Source: Cellulophaga algicola DSM 14237
GTDB lineage: Bacteria; Bacteroidota; Bacteroidia; Flavobacteriales; Flavobacteriaceae
DNA length: 64,000 bases
Assembly (NCBI RefSeq): GCF_000186265.1
Contig: NC_014934.1
Coordinates: 682,001 to 746,000, forward strand
Direction: 5' to 3'
Within the stretch, counting starts at the first letter, position 1. Each line of letters begins with the position of its first letter. Under the pieces are notes generated by a model. That model was not told the DNA's origin, ran no database searches, and was given only the letters and a program-made list of their open reading frames with translations. The position numbers and the translations under genes were made by a program. This document shows, piece by piece, positions 8,280-19,084 of the stretch.

Positions 8280-9767
8280 TTGAAATTGAAAGCACTTTTT
8301 AAAAATTCATTACTAATAGTATCTGTTGGTATTCTCTTAATTTTATCTTTAGTAGCTTTTTTTACTACGGAAGCGACTTACGCTATTATTAGTGACTTAT
8401 CCCTTTGGGTGCGCACCTATTTTGGCTACTTCTACTTATATTTAGGGTTAGCCTGCGTGCTATTTTTACTTGTAATAGCATTTTCTCCTATAGGTAAATT
8501 AAAGTTAGGCAAAACAAACTCAAAGCCTGAGTATTCTTTATGGTCTTGGGTTGCTATGTTGTATAGCGCAGGAATGGGGGCTGGTATACTATTGAGAGCA
8601 GTACAGGAACCAATTTACATGCAACAGAATCCGCCTTTTTCCTCGGATTTAGCACCAGAAATTCTCGCCTTAGAATTTACGTTTTACCAATGGGGTTTTA
8701 CAGCGTGGGCCTTTTATGGGTTATTTGCTATGGTTATTGCTCACACGTTATTTGTTCGAAAGAAAAAAATTTTAATCAGTGAAACCGTTTCTAATACACT
8801 ACCCAACAAGCGCCTATTATACGGCATTGATGTTCTTACCATACTCACTACAATATTTGGATTAATAGCTGCAATTGGCTTGGGCACCACACAAATAAAG
8901 GGCGGCATTAATCATGTATTTAAAGGCGAATTTAGTTTAGGCTTAACAATAGCTCTCACTACTATAATTTTAATTGTAGCAGCTTATAGTGCTTGGATGG
9001 GAGTAAATAAAGGCATAAAAATTATATCGAAACTGAATATATTAATTGCATTAAGCCTGCTCTTATTTACGTTTATATTTAGTGACATTCAATTAATCAC
9101 GACTAATTTTTTGAAGGCTACCTATTACTACATTGTAGATTTCATTCCTATGAGTTTGGCCTATGGGAGCTACAATCCAGGAATGGATTTCTTATCTGAT
9201 TGGACATTTTATTATTGGGCTTTTTGGCTTGCATGGGCACCATTTACAGGGATATTCATTGCAAGAATATCTAAAGGAAGAACGCTAAAACAGCTATTAT
9301 TAGGCGTATTGATTATACCAACTCTAGGAACATTTTTCTGGTTCTCTGTATTCGGTACTTCAGCCTACCAGCTCGTAGAAGTTTGGGGGAGTTACCATAA
9401 TGAATTCGGAAATGTGTTTTCGTCTATTTTCGTATTCTTTGAGCACTATCCGATGGCTTTTGTTTTGAATTTAGTAACGCTCTTTCTATTGGCTAGCTTT
9501 TTAGTTACCTCTGTAGATTCAGCTATTTTTGTTCTAAGCATGTTTACAGATAGTGGCAAAAAGAACCCGAGTAAAAAACACAGAATGTTATGGTCTGTAA
9601 TTATTCTGATTGCCACTGTAGCTTTATTAGTATTAGGTGATGTAAAACCTGAAATAGATGTCTTAACTACAGTTCAAAAACTACTAATAATAACCTCATT
9701 ACCATTTGCATTTTTCAGCATATTCATGGCTTGGGTATTTATAAAAGATGTTTTGAAAAAAAAGTGA
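8280..9767 (+). CDS. BCCT family betaine/carnitine/choline transporter
   Basis: Inner-membrane secondary transporter of 495 residues with about 12 hydrophobic segments, predicted to import a quaternary-ammonium osmolyte with sodium or protons. The family hallmarks are SAGMGAGILLRAVQEPIYM (about residues 96-114, the unwound helix around the ion site) and the Trp-rich WTFYYWAFWLAWAPFTG with IARISKGRT after it. The LLRAVQEP version of the first motif differs from the GVAEP or GTTEP forms of well-studied members, so the substrate is uncertain. The start codon is TTG; no ATG gives a better N-terminus. The gene follows the DUF2867 protein by 8 nt and is convergent with ctlX 3 nt away. Confidence 0.9.
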   Translation: MKLKALFKNSLLIVSVGILLILSLVAFFTTEATYAIISDLSLWVRTYFGYFYLYLGLACVLFLLVIAFSPIGKLKLGKTNSKPEYSLWSWVAMLYSAGMGAGILLRAVQEPIYMQQNPPFSSDLAPEILALEFTFYQWGFTAWAFYGLFAMVIAHTLFVRKKKILISETVSNTLPNKRLLYGIDVLTILTTIFGLIAAIGLGTTQIKGGINHVFKGEFSLGLTIALTTIILIVAAYSAWMGVNKGIKIISKLNILIALSLLLFTFIFSDIQLITTNFLKATYYYIVDFIPMSLAYGSYNPGMDFLSDWTFYYWAFWLAWAPFTGIFIARISKGRTLKQLLLGVLIIPTLGTFFWFSVFGTSAYQLVEVWGSYHNEFGNVFSSIFVFFEHYPMAFVLNLVTLFLLASFLVTSVDSAIFVLSMFTDSGKKNPSKKHRMLWSVIILIATVALLVLGDVKPEIDVLTTVQKLLIITSLPFAFFSIFMAWVFIKDVLKKK

Positions 9768-9770
9768 TCT

Positions 9771-10700
9771 TTATTTTTTAGGTAAAAATACCTCTGCCAT
9801 CATACAGCGTGCACTACCACCTCCACAAGTTTCAATCGTATCTAATGAACTATGTATAATTTCACAATGTACAGCAATAGCTTTTAGTTGATCAGGAGTT
9901 AAACTAGCATATGCGGCAGAACTCATTACTAAATAGCGCTTATCATCTGCTCCCAAAACCTGCAGCATATTTCCTGCAAATTGATGCATCTGCTTTTCGG
10001 TAATTCTAATGATTTCTTTTCCATCATTATGCAAATGATCTAAAACAATTTTGCGCTCTTTTTTATCATCAATAGTATCTGTACAAATAATAGCAAATGT
10101 TTCTGCTAATGCCATCATTACGTTAGTATGGTAAATTGGCATACGTTTCCCATCTACGGTTTGGTTTGCCGTAAAAATTACTGGGAAATAATCAAAATCT
10201 TCACAGAATTCAATAAACAATTCCTCATCTGCTCTGTCTGACAATGCACAATAGGCTTTTTTATTTAATCTATCTAAACATATGCTTCCTGTTCCTTCTA
10301 AAAAGAAATCATCCTCTTCGGCTGAAGTAAAATCAACAACATCTTTTATTTCAAAACCTTCTTCTTCTAAAATATCTAATATATCTTCACGACGCTCATT
10401 TCTTCTATTTTCAGCAAACATTGGATACAAACCAACAATACCTTCTTTATGGAAAGACACCCAATTGTTTGGGAAAATAGAATCTGGAGTATCCGGACTT
10501 AGCGTATCATCAACAACAATTACATGTACTCCTTTTTCTTTTAGCACAGTTACAAAAGCATCAAATTCTACTTGTGCTTTTTTATTAATTTCAACATTTT
10601 TAAGATCAAGATCTTCTTGAAAAAAATTATTTACAGCCGTCTGTTCGTTCATACGAAAAGCAACTGGTCTTATCATTAAAATAGTATTGGTAACTTGCAT
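9771..10700 (-). CDS. ctlX: CtlX-like citrulline/arginine-type hydrolase
   Basis: Member of the guanidino-group-modifying superfamily (arginine deiminase/DDAH fold), 309 residues, closest in layout to the CtlX citrulline-utilisation hydrolases. The start RPVAFRMNEQTAVNNFFQ is the family-typical N-terminus. FPNNWVSFH and EGTGS are substrate-site segments. YHTNVMMAL carries the catalytic histidine, and GGGSARCMMAE near the C-terminus carries the nucleophilic cysteine (about residue 299). The substrate could be citrulline, arginine or a methylated arginine; sequence alone does not settle it. A second enzyme of the same fold follows upstream after 69 nt on the same strand. No arcB or arcC is nearby. 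Confidence 0.85.
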   Translation of the reverse strand: MQVTNTILMIRPVAFRMNEQTAVNNFFQEDLDLKNVEINKKAQVEFDAFVTVLKEKGVHVIVVDDTLSPDTPDSIFPNNWVSFHKEGIVGLYPMFAENRRNERREDILDILEEEGFEIKDVVDFTSAEEDDFFLEGTGSICLDRLNKKAYCALSDRADEELFIEFCEDFDYFPVIFTANQTVDGKRMPIYHTNVMMALAETFAIICTDTIDDKKERKIVLDHLHNDGKEIIRITEKQMHQFAGNMLQVLGADDKRYLVMSSAAYASLTPDQLKAIAVHCEIIHSSLDTIETCGGGSARCMMAEVFLPKK

Positions 10701-10769
10701 AAAACTGCTTTATTTTTTTTGAGTAAAATTATACTTTTATATCAATTCGTTATTAACTTCCAGAGAATT

Positions 10770-11681
10770 TTACGCTCTAATTAACGGCATTGTACTACAG
10801 CGCAACAAACCTTCTTGTTTAGAAATTTCAGCATAAGGAATTTCCTCTACCACAAAACCTTTTACCCTTAACCAAGTATTCAAACGCGTGAAACTTTTTT
10901 CTGAAACTACTACTTCTTGAGAAATTGAAAAAACATTACTAAACATCGTATACATTTCATCACTTGTTATTTCAAAAACGTTTTCTTTTCCAAAATAAGC
11001 TACCAACCACTGGTACTCTTCTTCAACTAGAAAACCATTTTTATGTAAGATGGCTTTATTATTTCCAATAGGCTGAAAACAACAATCTAAATGCAATGCA
11101 TTTTCACGTGCATTGGTTGATTTTCTAAGCTCAAAGGATTTAATCTTTTTATTTGGAAAAAAACTTTTAATATACTCCACCGCAATTTTATTAGTTCTTG
11201 CGGTGATATGATGTGAATAGTTTTCTGCAGTATATGTTCCTATAAATATATACTCATTCCATGGCATTACATCACCACCTTCTATATGGGCCTCTTCTGG
11301 AAGAATAATTACCTTATCCGGAGCTATTTGCGAAATGACGTCACCAATTGCTAAATACTCTTCTTCTCTATCTGGAAGTATATTTGCTTTAAAAAAGAAA
11401 TCATCAATAACAAAAGCTATATCTCTTGAAAATATCTGATTGCAATCCTTAAGTATTTTCGGCCTAAATATCTGTACATCATACTTATTTAATACTTTTT
11501 CAAAAGCATCCATTTCTAATACCATATCAGCTTCAACAGGATAGGTTCCTGCAAGAATATGTTCTAAGGATTTTGGATCGTAAGCTTCTTCTGGTTTTGG
11601 AGTAGGCCCACAACTTTTAGCAGTTCCTAAAATAACTGCTAAAAGTTTTGACGTCTCATCCTTAATGTTCAAATCAAGCAT
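10770..11681 (-). CDS. Amidinotransferase / dimethylarginine-hydrolase-like protein
   Basis: A 303-residue pentein-fold enzyme of the amidinotransferase/arginine deiminase superfamily. Visible active-site elements are CNQIFSRDIAFV, EEAHIEGGDVMPW (acidic pair), ALHLDCCFQPI (histidine) and LLRCSTMPL at the C-terminus (Cys about 295). Unlike arginine deiminase (about 400 residues), it lacks the extra helical domain. Hydrolysis of a dimethylarginine- or agmatine-like substrate, or amidino transfer, are all possible. It is upstream of ctlX on the same strand with a 69-nt gap. It lies downstream of the gltA terminator and so needs its own promoter, for which I see no perfect TAnnTTTG match. Confidence 0.82.
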   Translation of the reverse strand: MLDLNIKDETSKLLAVILGTAKSCGPTPKPEEAYDPKSLEHILAGTYPVEADMVLEMDAFEKVLNKYDVQIFRPKILKDCNQIFSRDIAFVIDDFFFKANILPDREEEYLAIGDVISQIAPDKVIILPEEAHIEGGDVMPWNEYIFIGTYTAENYSHHITARTNKIAVEYIKSFFPNKKIKSFELRKSTNARENALHLDCCFQPIGNNKAILHKNGFLVEEEYQWLVAYFGKENVFEITSDEMYTMFSNVFSISQEVVVSEKSFTRLNTWLRVKGFVVEEIPYAEISKQEGLLRCSTMPLIRA

Positions 11682-11740
11682 AAAATAATATAAAATGAAT
11701 AATTAGTAATTATTGAGCGTAAAAATAAGAATCTAATAAT

Positions 11741-11779
11741 AAAAAAACTGCCTTTTTGCAAAAAACAAAAAGGCAGTTT
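11741..11779 (-). terminator. Rho-independent terminator after gltA
   Basis: Inverted repeat CTGCCTTTTTG / CAAAAAGGCAG with a short A-rich loop. On the minus strand the stem is followed by a run of T. It lies 22 nt beyond the gltA stop. Confidence 0.85.
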
Positions 11780-11801
11780 AAATTATAATTTGATAAAATA
11801 T

Positions 11802-13085
11802 TTATCTTTTTTCTACAGGGATAAAAGATCTTAAGTTTTCACCAACATAAACTTGTCTAGGACGACCAATTGGCTCACCATTTAATCTCATTTCTCTCCA
11901 TTGAGCGATCCAACCTGGAAGTCTTCCTAATGCAAACATTACTGTAAACATTTCTGTTGGGATGCCTAAAGCTCTGTAAATAATTCCTGAGTAAAAATCT
12001 ACGTTTGGATATAATTTTCTATCAACAAAATATTGATCTTCTAATGCTTCTTTCTCTAATCCTTGCGCAATAGATAAAATTGGATCTTCAATACCTAAAG
12101 CACCTAAAACTTCATCAGCAGATTTCTTGATAATTTTTGCACGAGGATCAAAGTTTTTATATACTCTATGTCCAAAGCCCATTAATCTAAATGAATCTTC
12201 TTTATCCTTAGCTTTAGCCATGTACTTTTTAGTATCACCACCATCAGCTTCAATGGCTTCTAACATTTCCAAAACAGCTTGGTTAGCACCACCATGAAGG
12301 GGTCCCCATAATGCAGAAATACCAGCAGATAAAGAAGCAAATAAACCTGCATGAGAAGAACCAACTATACGTACCGTAGATGTAGAACAGTTTTGTTCGT
12401 GATCTGCATGTAAAATTAGAAGTTTATCTAATGCATCAATTATAGTTTTGTCTTTTTTATATTCTTGGTTCGGTTTCTTGAACATCATTTTATGAATATT
12501 CTCTACGTACCCTAAAGAATCATCGCCGTAATCTAAAGGCAAGCCTTTTTTCTTACGTAACGTCCAAGCAACTAATACCGGAAATTTTGCCATGATACGT
12601 ACAATTGCCCAATACATTTCTTTTTCTGAACTTACATTTACAGAAGTTGGATTAAAAGCAATCAATGCACTTGTTAAAGAAGACAATACACCCATTGGAT
12701 GAGCCGACTTAGGAAAACCATCTAAGATTTTTTTCATTTCCTCATCTACATGAGATTCAGATTTAATATCTGAATGAAATTTCTCTAGTTCTTCGCTATT
12801 AGGAAGTTCTCCAAAAATTAACAAATAAGCAACTTCTAAAAAGTCTGCTTTTTCAGCCAATTCTTCTATTGAATATCCTCGGTAACGCAATATTCCTTTT
12901 TCACCATCTAAGAATGTTATAGCACTTTCACAAGAGCCCGTATTTTTATACCCTGGATCAATAGTAATCATTCCAGTTGATGCTCTTAAACTTTTAATAT
13001 CTATTGCTAATTCATTCTCTGTACCTTTAATTACTGGGAATTCAAATTTATTCCCTTGGTATTCTAATATAGCTTTGTCTGACAT
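11802..13085 (-). CDS. gltA: Citrate synthase (type II)
   Basis: Condenses acetyl-CoA and oxaloacetate to citrate, the first step of the TCA cycle; cytoplasmic. The length of 427 residues and the N-terminal beta-sheet extension (about 1-50, ending in IDPGYKNTGSC) are those of the type II, NADH-sensitive hexameric form. Active-site residues lie in HADHEQNCST, WGPLHGGANQAVLEML (catalytic His) and GFGHRVYKNFDPRAK (second His with the Arg), with the aspartate further on. It is flanked by a terminator downstream and a 137-nt spacer upstream, so it is probably monocistronic. A near-consensus TAAATTTA lies about 25-30 nt ahead of the ATG. Confidence 0.98.
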   Translation of the reverse strand: MSDKAILEYQGNKFEFPVIKGTENELAIDIKSLRASTGMITIDPGYKNTGSCESAITFLDGEKGILRYRGYSIEELAEKADFLEVAYLLIFGELPNSEELEKFHSDIKSESHVDEEMKKILDGFPKSAHPMGVLSSLTSALIAFNPTSVNVSSEKEMYWAIVRIMAKFPVLVAWTLRKKKGLPLDYGDDSLGYVENIHKMMFKKPNQEYKKDKTIIDALDKLLILHADHEQNCSTSTVRIVGSSHAGLFASLSAGISALWGPLHGGANQAVLEMLEAIEADGGDTKKYMAKAKDKEDSFRLMGFGHRVYKNFDPRAKIIKKSADEVLGALGIEDPILSIAQGLEKEALEDQYFVDRKLYPNVDFYSGIIYRALGIPTEMFTVMFALGRLPGWIAQWREMRLNGEPIGRPRQVYVGENLRSFIPVEKR

Positions 13086-13222
13086 GTGTTTTTTTAACTT
13101 TTAGTACTCCGTAAATTTAAGAAAAAGACGTGCCATTAACAATTCAAAAAAAATCATTTATTGTATTATTAACAAATGAAGATTTCTTTTGATTATTTTC
13201 AATAAATAGCAACAAAAGTCTA

Positions 13223-14764
13223 CTATATCGTTATAGCATAAAGAAATTTATAATACTCATCTACACTTTTCTCCCAAGTAAAGCGTTCTTTTTTTGCACT
13301 TAATTTAATTTTATTCCATTGCGGTTTGTCATTTAGAAAAATATCTAAAACCAAATCAAAAGAATCTACCATATTTTTTATCTTATCATCGGTAGTTTTG
13401 CCATCAAAAGTAAAGCCTGTTTTTAGATGTTTAACCGTATCTTTTAAACCTCCTGTGTAATGAACTAAACAAGGATGCCCATTTCGCATAGCTAACATTT
13501 GACTTATCCCGCAGGGTTCAAAAAGACTAGGCATAAAATATAAATCTGATTCCAAATAAATACTATCTATCAAATCTTCTGATTGCCCATTCGTGAAAAT
13601 AAAATTTTTATGCTTATAACTTATCTCTCTAAACATCTCCTCGTATTCTGGCGCTCCTGTACCTAATAACATAAAGACACCATTAACTTTTTCTAGCTTA
13701 TCTAATATGGCTACAAAAGCCTCAGGAGAATGCTTAATGTAATAAAACTTCTGCTCTGTTAACCTTGCTACGCTTGAAACGATAAAGGCGGGTTTTTTCT
13801 CTACATAATCCATTATTTTTTCACCAGTATGCGCTAGGAAATCATATTTGTATTGTTTTGATTCCTCTTGTAACCATCCAAATAATGCTCTAATGATATT
13901 GCGATACAATCTACCTTTTTCTACAGAGCGAATATTATTATAGTTGGAACCGTTTAGTATACCAAACAATCTTCCTTCCCGGTCTGCATTTTGCAAGTCT
14001 ATCTCCAAGCTTTCTCCTCCTATAAAATCTGGCGGGTTACTCGGTAATAAAATATCTTCTTTATACGATGGAGAAACCGTATGAACAGCATCTGCAAGAC
14101 GAACACCTACGGCCATTAAATTAATACAGTCGTGATAACGATAATCTCTTAAGTTATCATAATCAATAGAAATTTCTGGAAAGAAATTATGAATAGATGA
14201 ATAATTACCTCCAAACGGACGAATACCTTGAATAGCTAAATTATGAATCGTATACACAAAACGTAATTGTTTTAATTTTTCGAATGCTGGATGGTACTTT
14301 CTTAAAAATAAAAGCAAACTTGAATGCCAATCATGTAAATGAACAATATCTAAATGACCAAATGCATTCTGATTCACTGCTTCTGCCACAGCGGTACAAA
14401 AAATAAAATATTTTACTGCATCATTATAAAAAGGTTCTGTTGGATCATTATGATAAATGTGAGCAATATCACCAGGTTGTATTTCCGGATGATGAATAAC
14501 ATAATGAGATAAATTCTCAAATTCTTTTTTAGGCTGCACTTTATAGAGTTCTGCAGTATACGTTTGATCTCTTAATTGAAAGTTTAAGTTCATAAGAAAC
14601 TCACCATTCTCATGGAGTCTAGAATACGCAGGAACTACAACATGGGCAGCATCACCTCTCATTGAGATTTGGCGTGGAACATCTCTGACGACATCACCCA
14701 TTCCCCCAGCTTTACATTTAGGTATAGCATCATTTTCTGCGGCAACAAAAAGAAAGTTATTCAT
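13223..14764 (-). CDS. glgA: Glycogen/starch synthase (GT5)
   Basis: GT5-family glycosyltransferase of 513 residues that would transfer glucose from ADP- or UDP-glucose to an alpha-1,4-glucan. KAGGMGDVVRDVPRQI at about residues 18-33 is the counterpart of the KTGG sugar-nucleotide loop (threonine replaced by alanine). LHDWHSSL and YTIHNLAIQG are family-typical. FEPCGISQMLAMRNG contains the E-x7-E type catalytic segment in the C-terminal domain. No branching enzyme, GlgC or phosphorylase gene is adjacent, so its role in glycogen metabolism is inferred from homology only. It stands alone between citrate synthase and enolase, with the eno terminator immediately upstream. Confidence 0.88.
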   Translation of the reverse strand: MNNFLFVAAENDAIPKCKAGGMGDVVRDVPRQISMRGDAAHVVVPAYSRLHENGEFLMNLNFQLRDQTYTAELYKVQPKKEFENLSHYVIHHPEIQPGDIAHIYHNDPTEPFYNDAVKYFIFCTAVAEAVNQNAFGHLDIVHLHDWHSSLLLFLRKYHPAFEKLKQLRFVYTIHNLAIQGIRPFGGNYSSIHNFFPEISIDYDNLRDYRYHDCINLMAVGVRLADAVHTVSPSYKEDILLPSNPPDFIGGESLEIDLQNADREGRLFGILNGSNYNNIRSVEKGRLYRNIIRALFGWLQEESKQYKYDFLAHTGEKIMDYVEKKPAFIVSSVARLTEQKFYYIKHSPEAFVAILDKLEKVNGVFMLLGTGAPEYEEMFREISYKHKNFIFTNGQSEDLIDSIYLESDLYFMPSLFEPCGISQMLAMRNGHPCLVHYTGGLKDTVKHLKTGFTFDGKTTDDKIKNMVDSFDLVLDIFLNDKPQWNKIKLSAKKERFTWEKSVDEYYKFLYAITI

Positions 14765-14843
14765 TTAGGAGGGTATTGTATTATAATCTACGTTCAAGAT
14801 AATTATTTAATTCCTAAAATAATTGATAGAATAAATTTTTCTC

Positions 14844-14876
14844 AAAAAAAAAGCCTTTCTAAATTAGAAAGGCTTT
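14844..14876 (-). terminator. Rho-independent terminator after eno
   Basis: Perfect 10-bp stem AAGCCTTTCT / AGAAAGGCTT with a 5-nt loop, followed on the minus strand by a long T run. It is 16 nt beyond the eno stop codon and separates eno from glgA. Confidence 0.9.
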
Positions 14877-14891
14877 TAAATAACAGTAAAA

Positions 14892-16255
<1,364 letters not shown>

Positions 16256-16301
16256 TACCCTAAAAACTGTGACAAATAACCTTTATTTAAACTATAACGT
16301 T

Positions 16302-17414
16302 TTAGTTAACCTTAACTTTAATCATCTCAAAAAATTGATCAAATAAATATTCAGCATCATGTGGCCCAGGACTAGCTTCTGGATGGTATTGAACAGAAAA
16401 AACCTTTTTATTTTTCATTTTGATGCCCGCAACCGTCTTATCATTAAGATGTACATGAGTAATCTCAATGTTTTTATTCGCTTCAGCCTCTTCTCTATTG
16501 ATAGCAAAGCCATGGTTCTGAGAAGTAATTTCTCCTTTACCAGTTAAAAGATTCATAACAGGGTGATTAATACCTCTATGACCATTATGCATTTTATATG
16601 TAGATATCTCATTAGCTAAAGCTATAACTTGGTGCCCTAAACAGATACCGAATAAAACTTCATCATTAGCAATAATATCTTTAGCTGTTTTTATAGCATC
16701 TACCAATGGCTCAGGATCGCCCGGTCCATTTGAAATAAAATAACCATCCGGATTAAATGCTTTCATTTCCTCAAAAGAAGCGTTATACGGAAAGACTTTA
16801 ATGTAAGCCCCTCTCTTAGCTAGATTTCTTAGAATATTTTTCTTTATACCAATATCTAGTGCAGAAATTTTAATAGATGAATTTTCATCACCATAATAGT
16901 ACGACTCTTTGGTTGACACTTGTGATGCCAACTCCAAACCATCCATACTAGGTATATTTTTCAATTGCTCCTTTAGACTTTCAATATTATCAACTTCAGT
17001 AGAAATTACCGCATTCATTGCTCCGTTGTCACGGATATAACTTACTAGAGCACGCGTATCTACATCCGAGATAGCAAATAAATTATTTTTATTTAAAAAC
17101 TCTTCTAAAGATTGATCTGCAATAGCTCTAGAAAACGTGTAACTAAAATTCTTACAGATTAAACCTGATATTTTAATAGCATCTGACTCTACTTCTTCAG
17201 AGTTAGTCCCATAATTACCAATGTGAGCATTCGTAGTCACCATTAACTGACCAAAATAAGATGGATCTGTAAAGATTTCTTGGTACCCAGTCATTCCAGT
17301 GTTAAAACACACTTCCCCGAATGCTGTTCCATTTTTATCACCAACTGCTTTACCATAAAAAATAGTTCCATCAGCCAATAACATAAGAGCTTTCTTTCTA
17401 GTTTGATACTTCAT
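16302..17414 (-). CDS. carA: Carbamoyl-phosphate synthase small subunit
   Basis: Glutamine-hydrolysing subunit of carbamoyl-phosphate synthetase, supplying ammonia to CarB for pyrimidine and arginine synthesis; 370 residues. The N-terminal CPSase domain contains GMTGYQEIFTDPSYFGQ. The C-terminal class I amidotransferase domain carries the nucleophile in FGICLGHQVIAL and the His-Glu pair in VQYHPEASPGP. carB is not adjacent. The gene lies about 100 nt beyond rplQ, but a terminator intervenes, so it is probably transcribed separately. A TTATTTTG (7 of 8 to consensus) near 17442 could be its promoter. A 114-nt spacer then separates it from eno. Confidence 0.97.
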   Translation of the reverse strand: MKYQTRKKALMLLADGTIFYGKAVGDKNGTAFGEVCFNTGMTGYQEIFTDPSYFGQLMVTTNAHIGNYGTNSEEVESDAIKISGLICKNFSYTFSRAIADQSLEEFLNKNNLFAISDVDTRALVSYIRDNGAMNAVISTEVDNIESLKEQLKNIPSMDGLELASQVSTKESYYYGDENSSIKISALDIGIKKNILRNLAKRGAYIKVFPYNASFEEMKAFNPDGYFISNGPGDPEPLVDAIKTAKDIIANDEVLFGICLGHQVIALANEISTYKMHNGHRGINHPVMNLLTGKGEITSQNHGFAINREEAEANKNIEITHVHLNDKTVAGIKMKNKKVFSVQYHPEASPGPHDAEYLFDQFFEMIKVKVN

Positions 17415-17452
17415 TTTTAGGAATTATATTAAATATTTTTACAAAATAACAC

Positions 17453-17486
17453 AAAAAAAAGGATAAGCTTTTCAACTTATCCTTTT
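17453..17486 (-). terminator. Rho-independent terminator of the ribosomal block (after rplQ)
   Basis: Perfect stem AAAAGGATAAG / CTTATCCTTTT with an 8-nt loop; the minus-strand copy runs into T8. It lies 30 nt past the rplQ stop and marks the end of the long ribosomal transcription unit. Confidence 0.9.
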
Positions 17487-17515
17487 CTAATATTAAAACT
17501 TATAAAACAACCATT

Positions 17516-18019
17516 TTATTCTTCTGAACTTTCTGGTTGAGTTGTTTCTTGTGAAGCATCAGCAGCCGGAGCTTCTGTTTTCTTAGCTCTACCTCTTCTA
17601 GTTGTTTTCTTAGCTGGCGTTTTAGAAGCATTGTATAGCTCATTAAAATCTACCAACTCGATCATCGCCATATCAGCGTTATCTCCTAAACGAGTACCTA
17701 GTTTTATTATTCTAGTATAACCCCCTGGACGGTCAGCTATCTTCTCTGCTACATTACTGAATAACTCAGTAACAGCATATTTATCTCTAAGGTTTTTAAA
17801 AACAACACGTCTATTATGTGTTCCTTTTTCTGTCGTCTGATTATTCTCAGCCTTTGCCTTAGTGATTAATGGCTCAACAAACTGCTTTAAAGCTTTAGCT
17901 TTAGCAACAGTAGTGTTTATTCTTTTATGTTCGATAAGAGAACAAGCCATATTTGCAAGCATCGCAACTCTATGAGCTTTTTTCCTACCTAAGTGGTTAA
18001 CTTTTTTACCGTGTCTCAT
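17516..18019 (-). CDS. rplQ: 50S ribosomal protein L17 (bL17)
   Basis: Large-subunit protein near the exit-tunnel region. The core (about 1-115) begins [21 protein letters not shown] and includes [15 protein letters not shown] and [20 protein letters not shown]. Residues about 125-167 form a low-complexity tail, first basic ([11 protein letters not shown]) and then Ala/Ser/Glu-rich, so at 167 residues it is longer than the roughly 120-residue core seen in many bacteria; such tails are common in Bacteroidota. It is the last gene of the block, 55 nt after rpoA, with a terminator just downstream. Confidence 0.97.
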   Translation of the reverse strand: MRHGKKVNHLGRKKAHRVAMLANMACSLIEHKRINTTVAKAKALKQFVEPLITKAKAENNQTTEKGTHNRRVVFKNLRDKYAVTELFSNVAEKIADRPGGYTRIIKLGTRLGDNADMAMIELVDFNELYNASKTPAKKTTRRGRAKKTEAPAADASQETTQPESSEE

Positions 18020-18074
18020 TACTTTGTTCTATTTTCTTCCTTATCCGAGATTTTCTCTTCCAACAGAAGTAAAA

Positions 18075-19067
18075 TTAATCTTTATCTAATTTATATTTTG
18101 ACAAATCCATACCGAAACTTAAACCTTTATTGATTACAAGTTCTTCTAGCTCTGTCAATGATTTTTTACCGAAGTTTCTAAACTTCATTAAATCATTCTT
18201 ATTAAAAGAAACTAAGTCTCCTAAAGTATCTACTTCCGCAGCTTTTAAACAATTTAGAGCACGAACCGAAAGATCCATATCTACTAATTTTGTTTTTAAT
18301 AACTGACGCATGTGTAGGGACTCCTCGTCATAAGTTTCAGTTTGTGCAATTTCATCAGCTTCTAAAGTAATACGCTCATCAGAGAATAACATAAAGTGAT
18401 GAATTAAAACCTTAGCACCTTCTGTTAATGCATCCTTTGGTGTAATAGATCCGTCAGATTCAATTTCGAAAACTAATTTTTCGTAATCAGTCTTTTGTTC
18501 TACACGAAAGTTTTCAATACTATATTTTACATTTTTAATAGGTGTAAAAATAGAATCAATTGCGATTGTACCAATTGGTGCTCCAGACTTTTTATTTTCT
18601 TCAGCAGGAACATATCCTCTTCCTTTTTCAATAACTAACTCCATATTGAAGTTAACTTTAGCATCCATATTACAGATTACTAAATCAGGATTCAATACTT
18701 GAAATCCAGAAATAAATTTCTGAAAGTCTCCAGCTGTAAGTTGATTTTTACCGCTTACTGAAACTGAAACAGTTTCAGAATCTACGTCCTCTATTTGTCT
18801 TTTAAAACGAACTTGCTTTAAATTAAGAATTATTTCAGTTACATCTTCTACGATTCCTGATATAACAGAGAACTCATGCTCTACTTTATCTACACGAATA
18901 GAAGTAATTGCAAAACCTTCTAAAGAAGATAGTAAAACTCTTCTTAAAGCATTTCCAACAGTCAATCCATAACCAGGTTCCAAAGGGCGGAATTCAAACT
19001 TCCCTTCGAAATCTGTCGAATCAATCATTATAACTTTATCAGGTTTTTGAAAATTAAATAATGCCAT
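18075..19067 (-). CDS. rpoA: RNA polymerase alpha subunit
   Basis: 330-residue alpha subunit that nucleates RNA polymerase assembly. The N-terminal dimerisation domain (about 1-230) contains [21 protein letters not shown]. An acidic linker follows, and the C-terminal domain (about 255-330) with [16 protein letters not shown] and [12 protein letters not shown] is the DNA- and activator-contacting helix-hairpin-helix fold. It lies between rpsD (17-nt gap) and rplQ, the usual alpha-operon order. Confidence 0.98.
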   Translation of the reverse strand: MALFNFQKPDKVIMIDSTDFEGKFEFRPLEPGYGLTVGNALRRVLLSSLEGFAITSIRVDKVEHEFSVISGIVEDVTEIILNLKQVRFKRQIEDVDSETVSVSVSGKNQLTAGDFQKFISGFQVLNPDLVICNMDAKVNFNMELVIEKGRGYVPAEENKKSGAPIGTIAIDSIFTPIKNVKYSIENFRVEQKTDYEKLVFEIESDGSITPKDALTEGAKVLIHHFMLFSDERITLEADEIAQTETYDEESLHMRQLLKTKLVDMDLSVRALNCLKAAEVDTLGDLVSFNKNDLMKFRNFGKKSLTELEELVINKGLSFGMDLSKYKLDKD

Positions 19068-19084
19068 AATTGGATCAGTGTTAT

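Noticed and set aside
10282-10620. 112-residue plus-strand reading frame inside ctlX
   Set aside because: Antisense to a conserved enzyme gene; serine/threonine-rich shadow translation with no domain.
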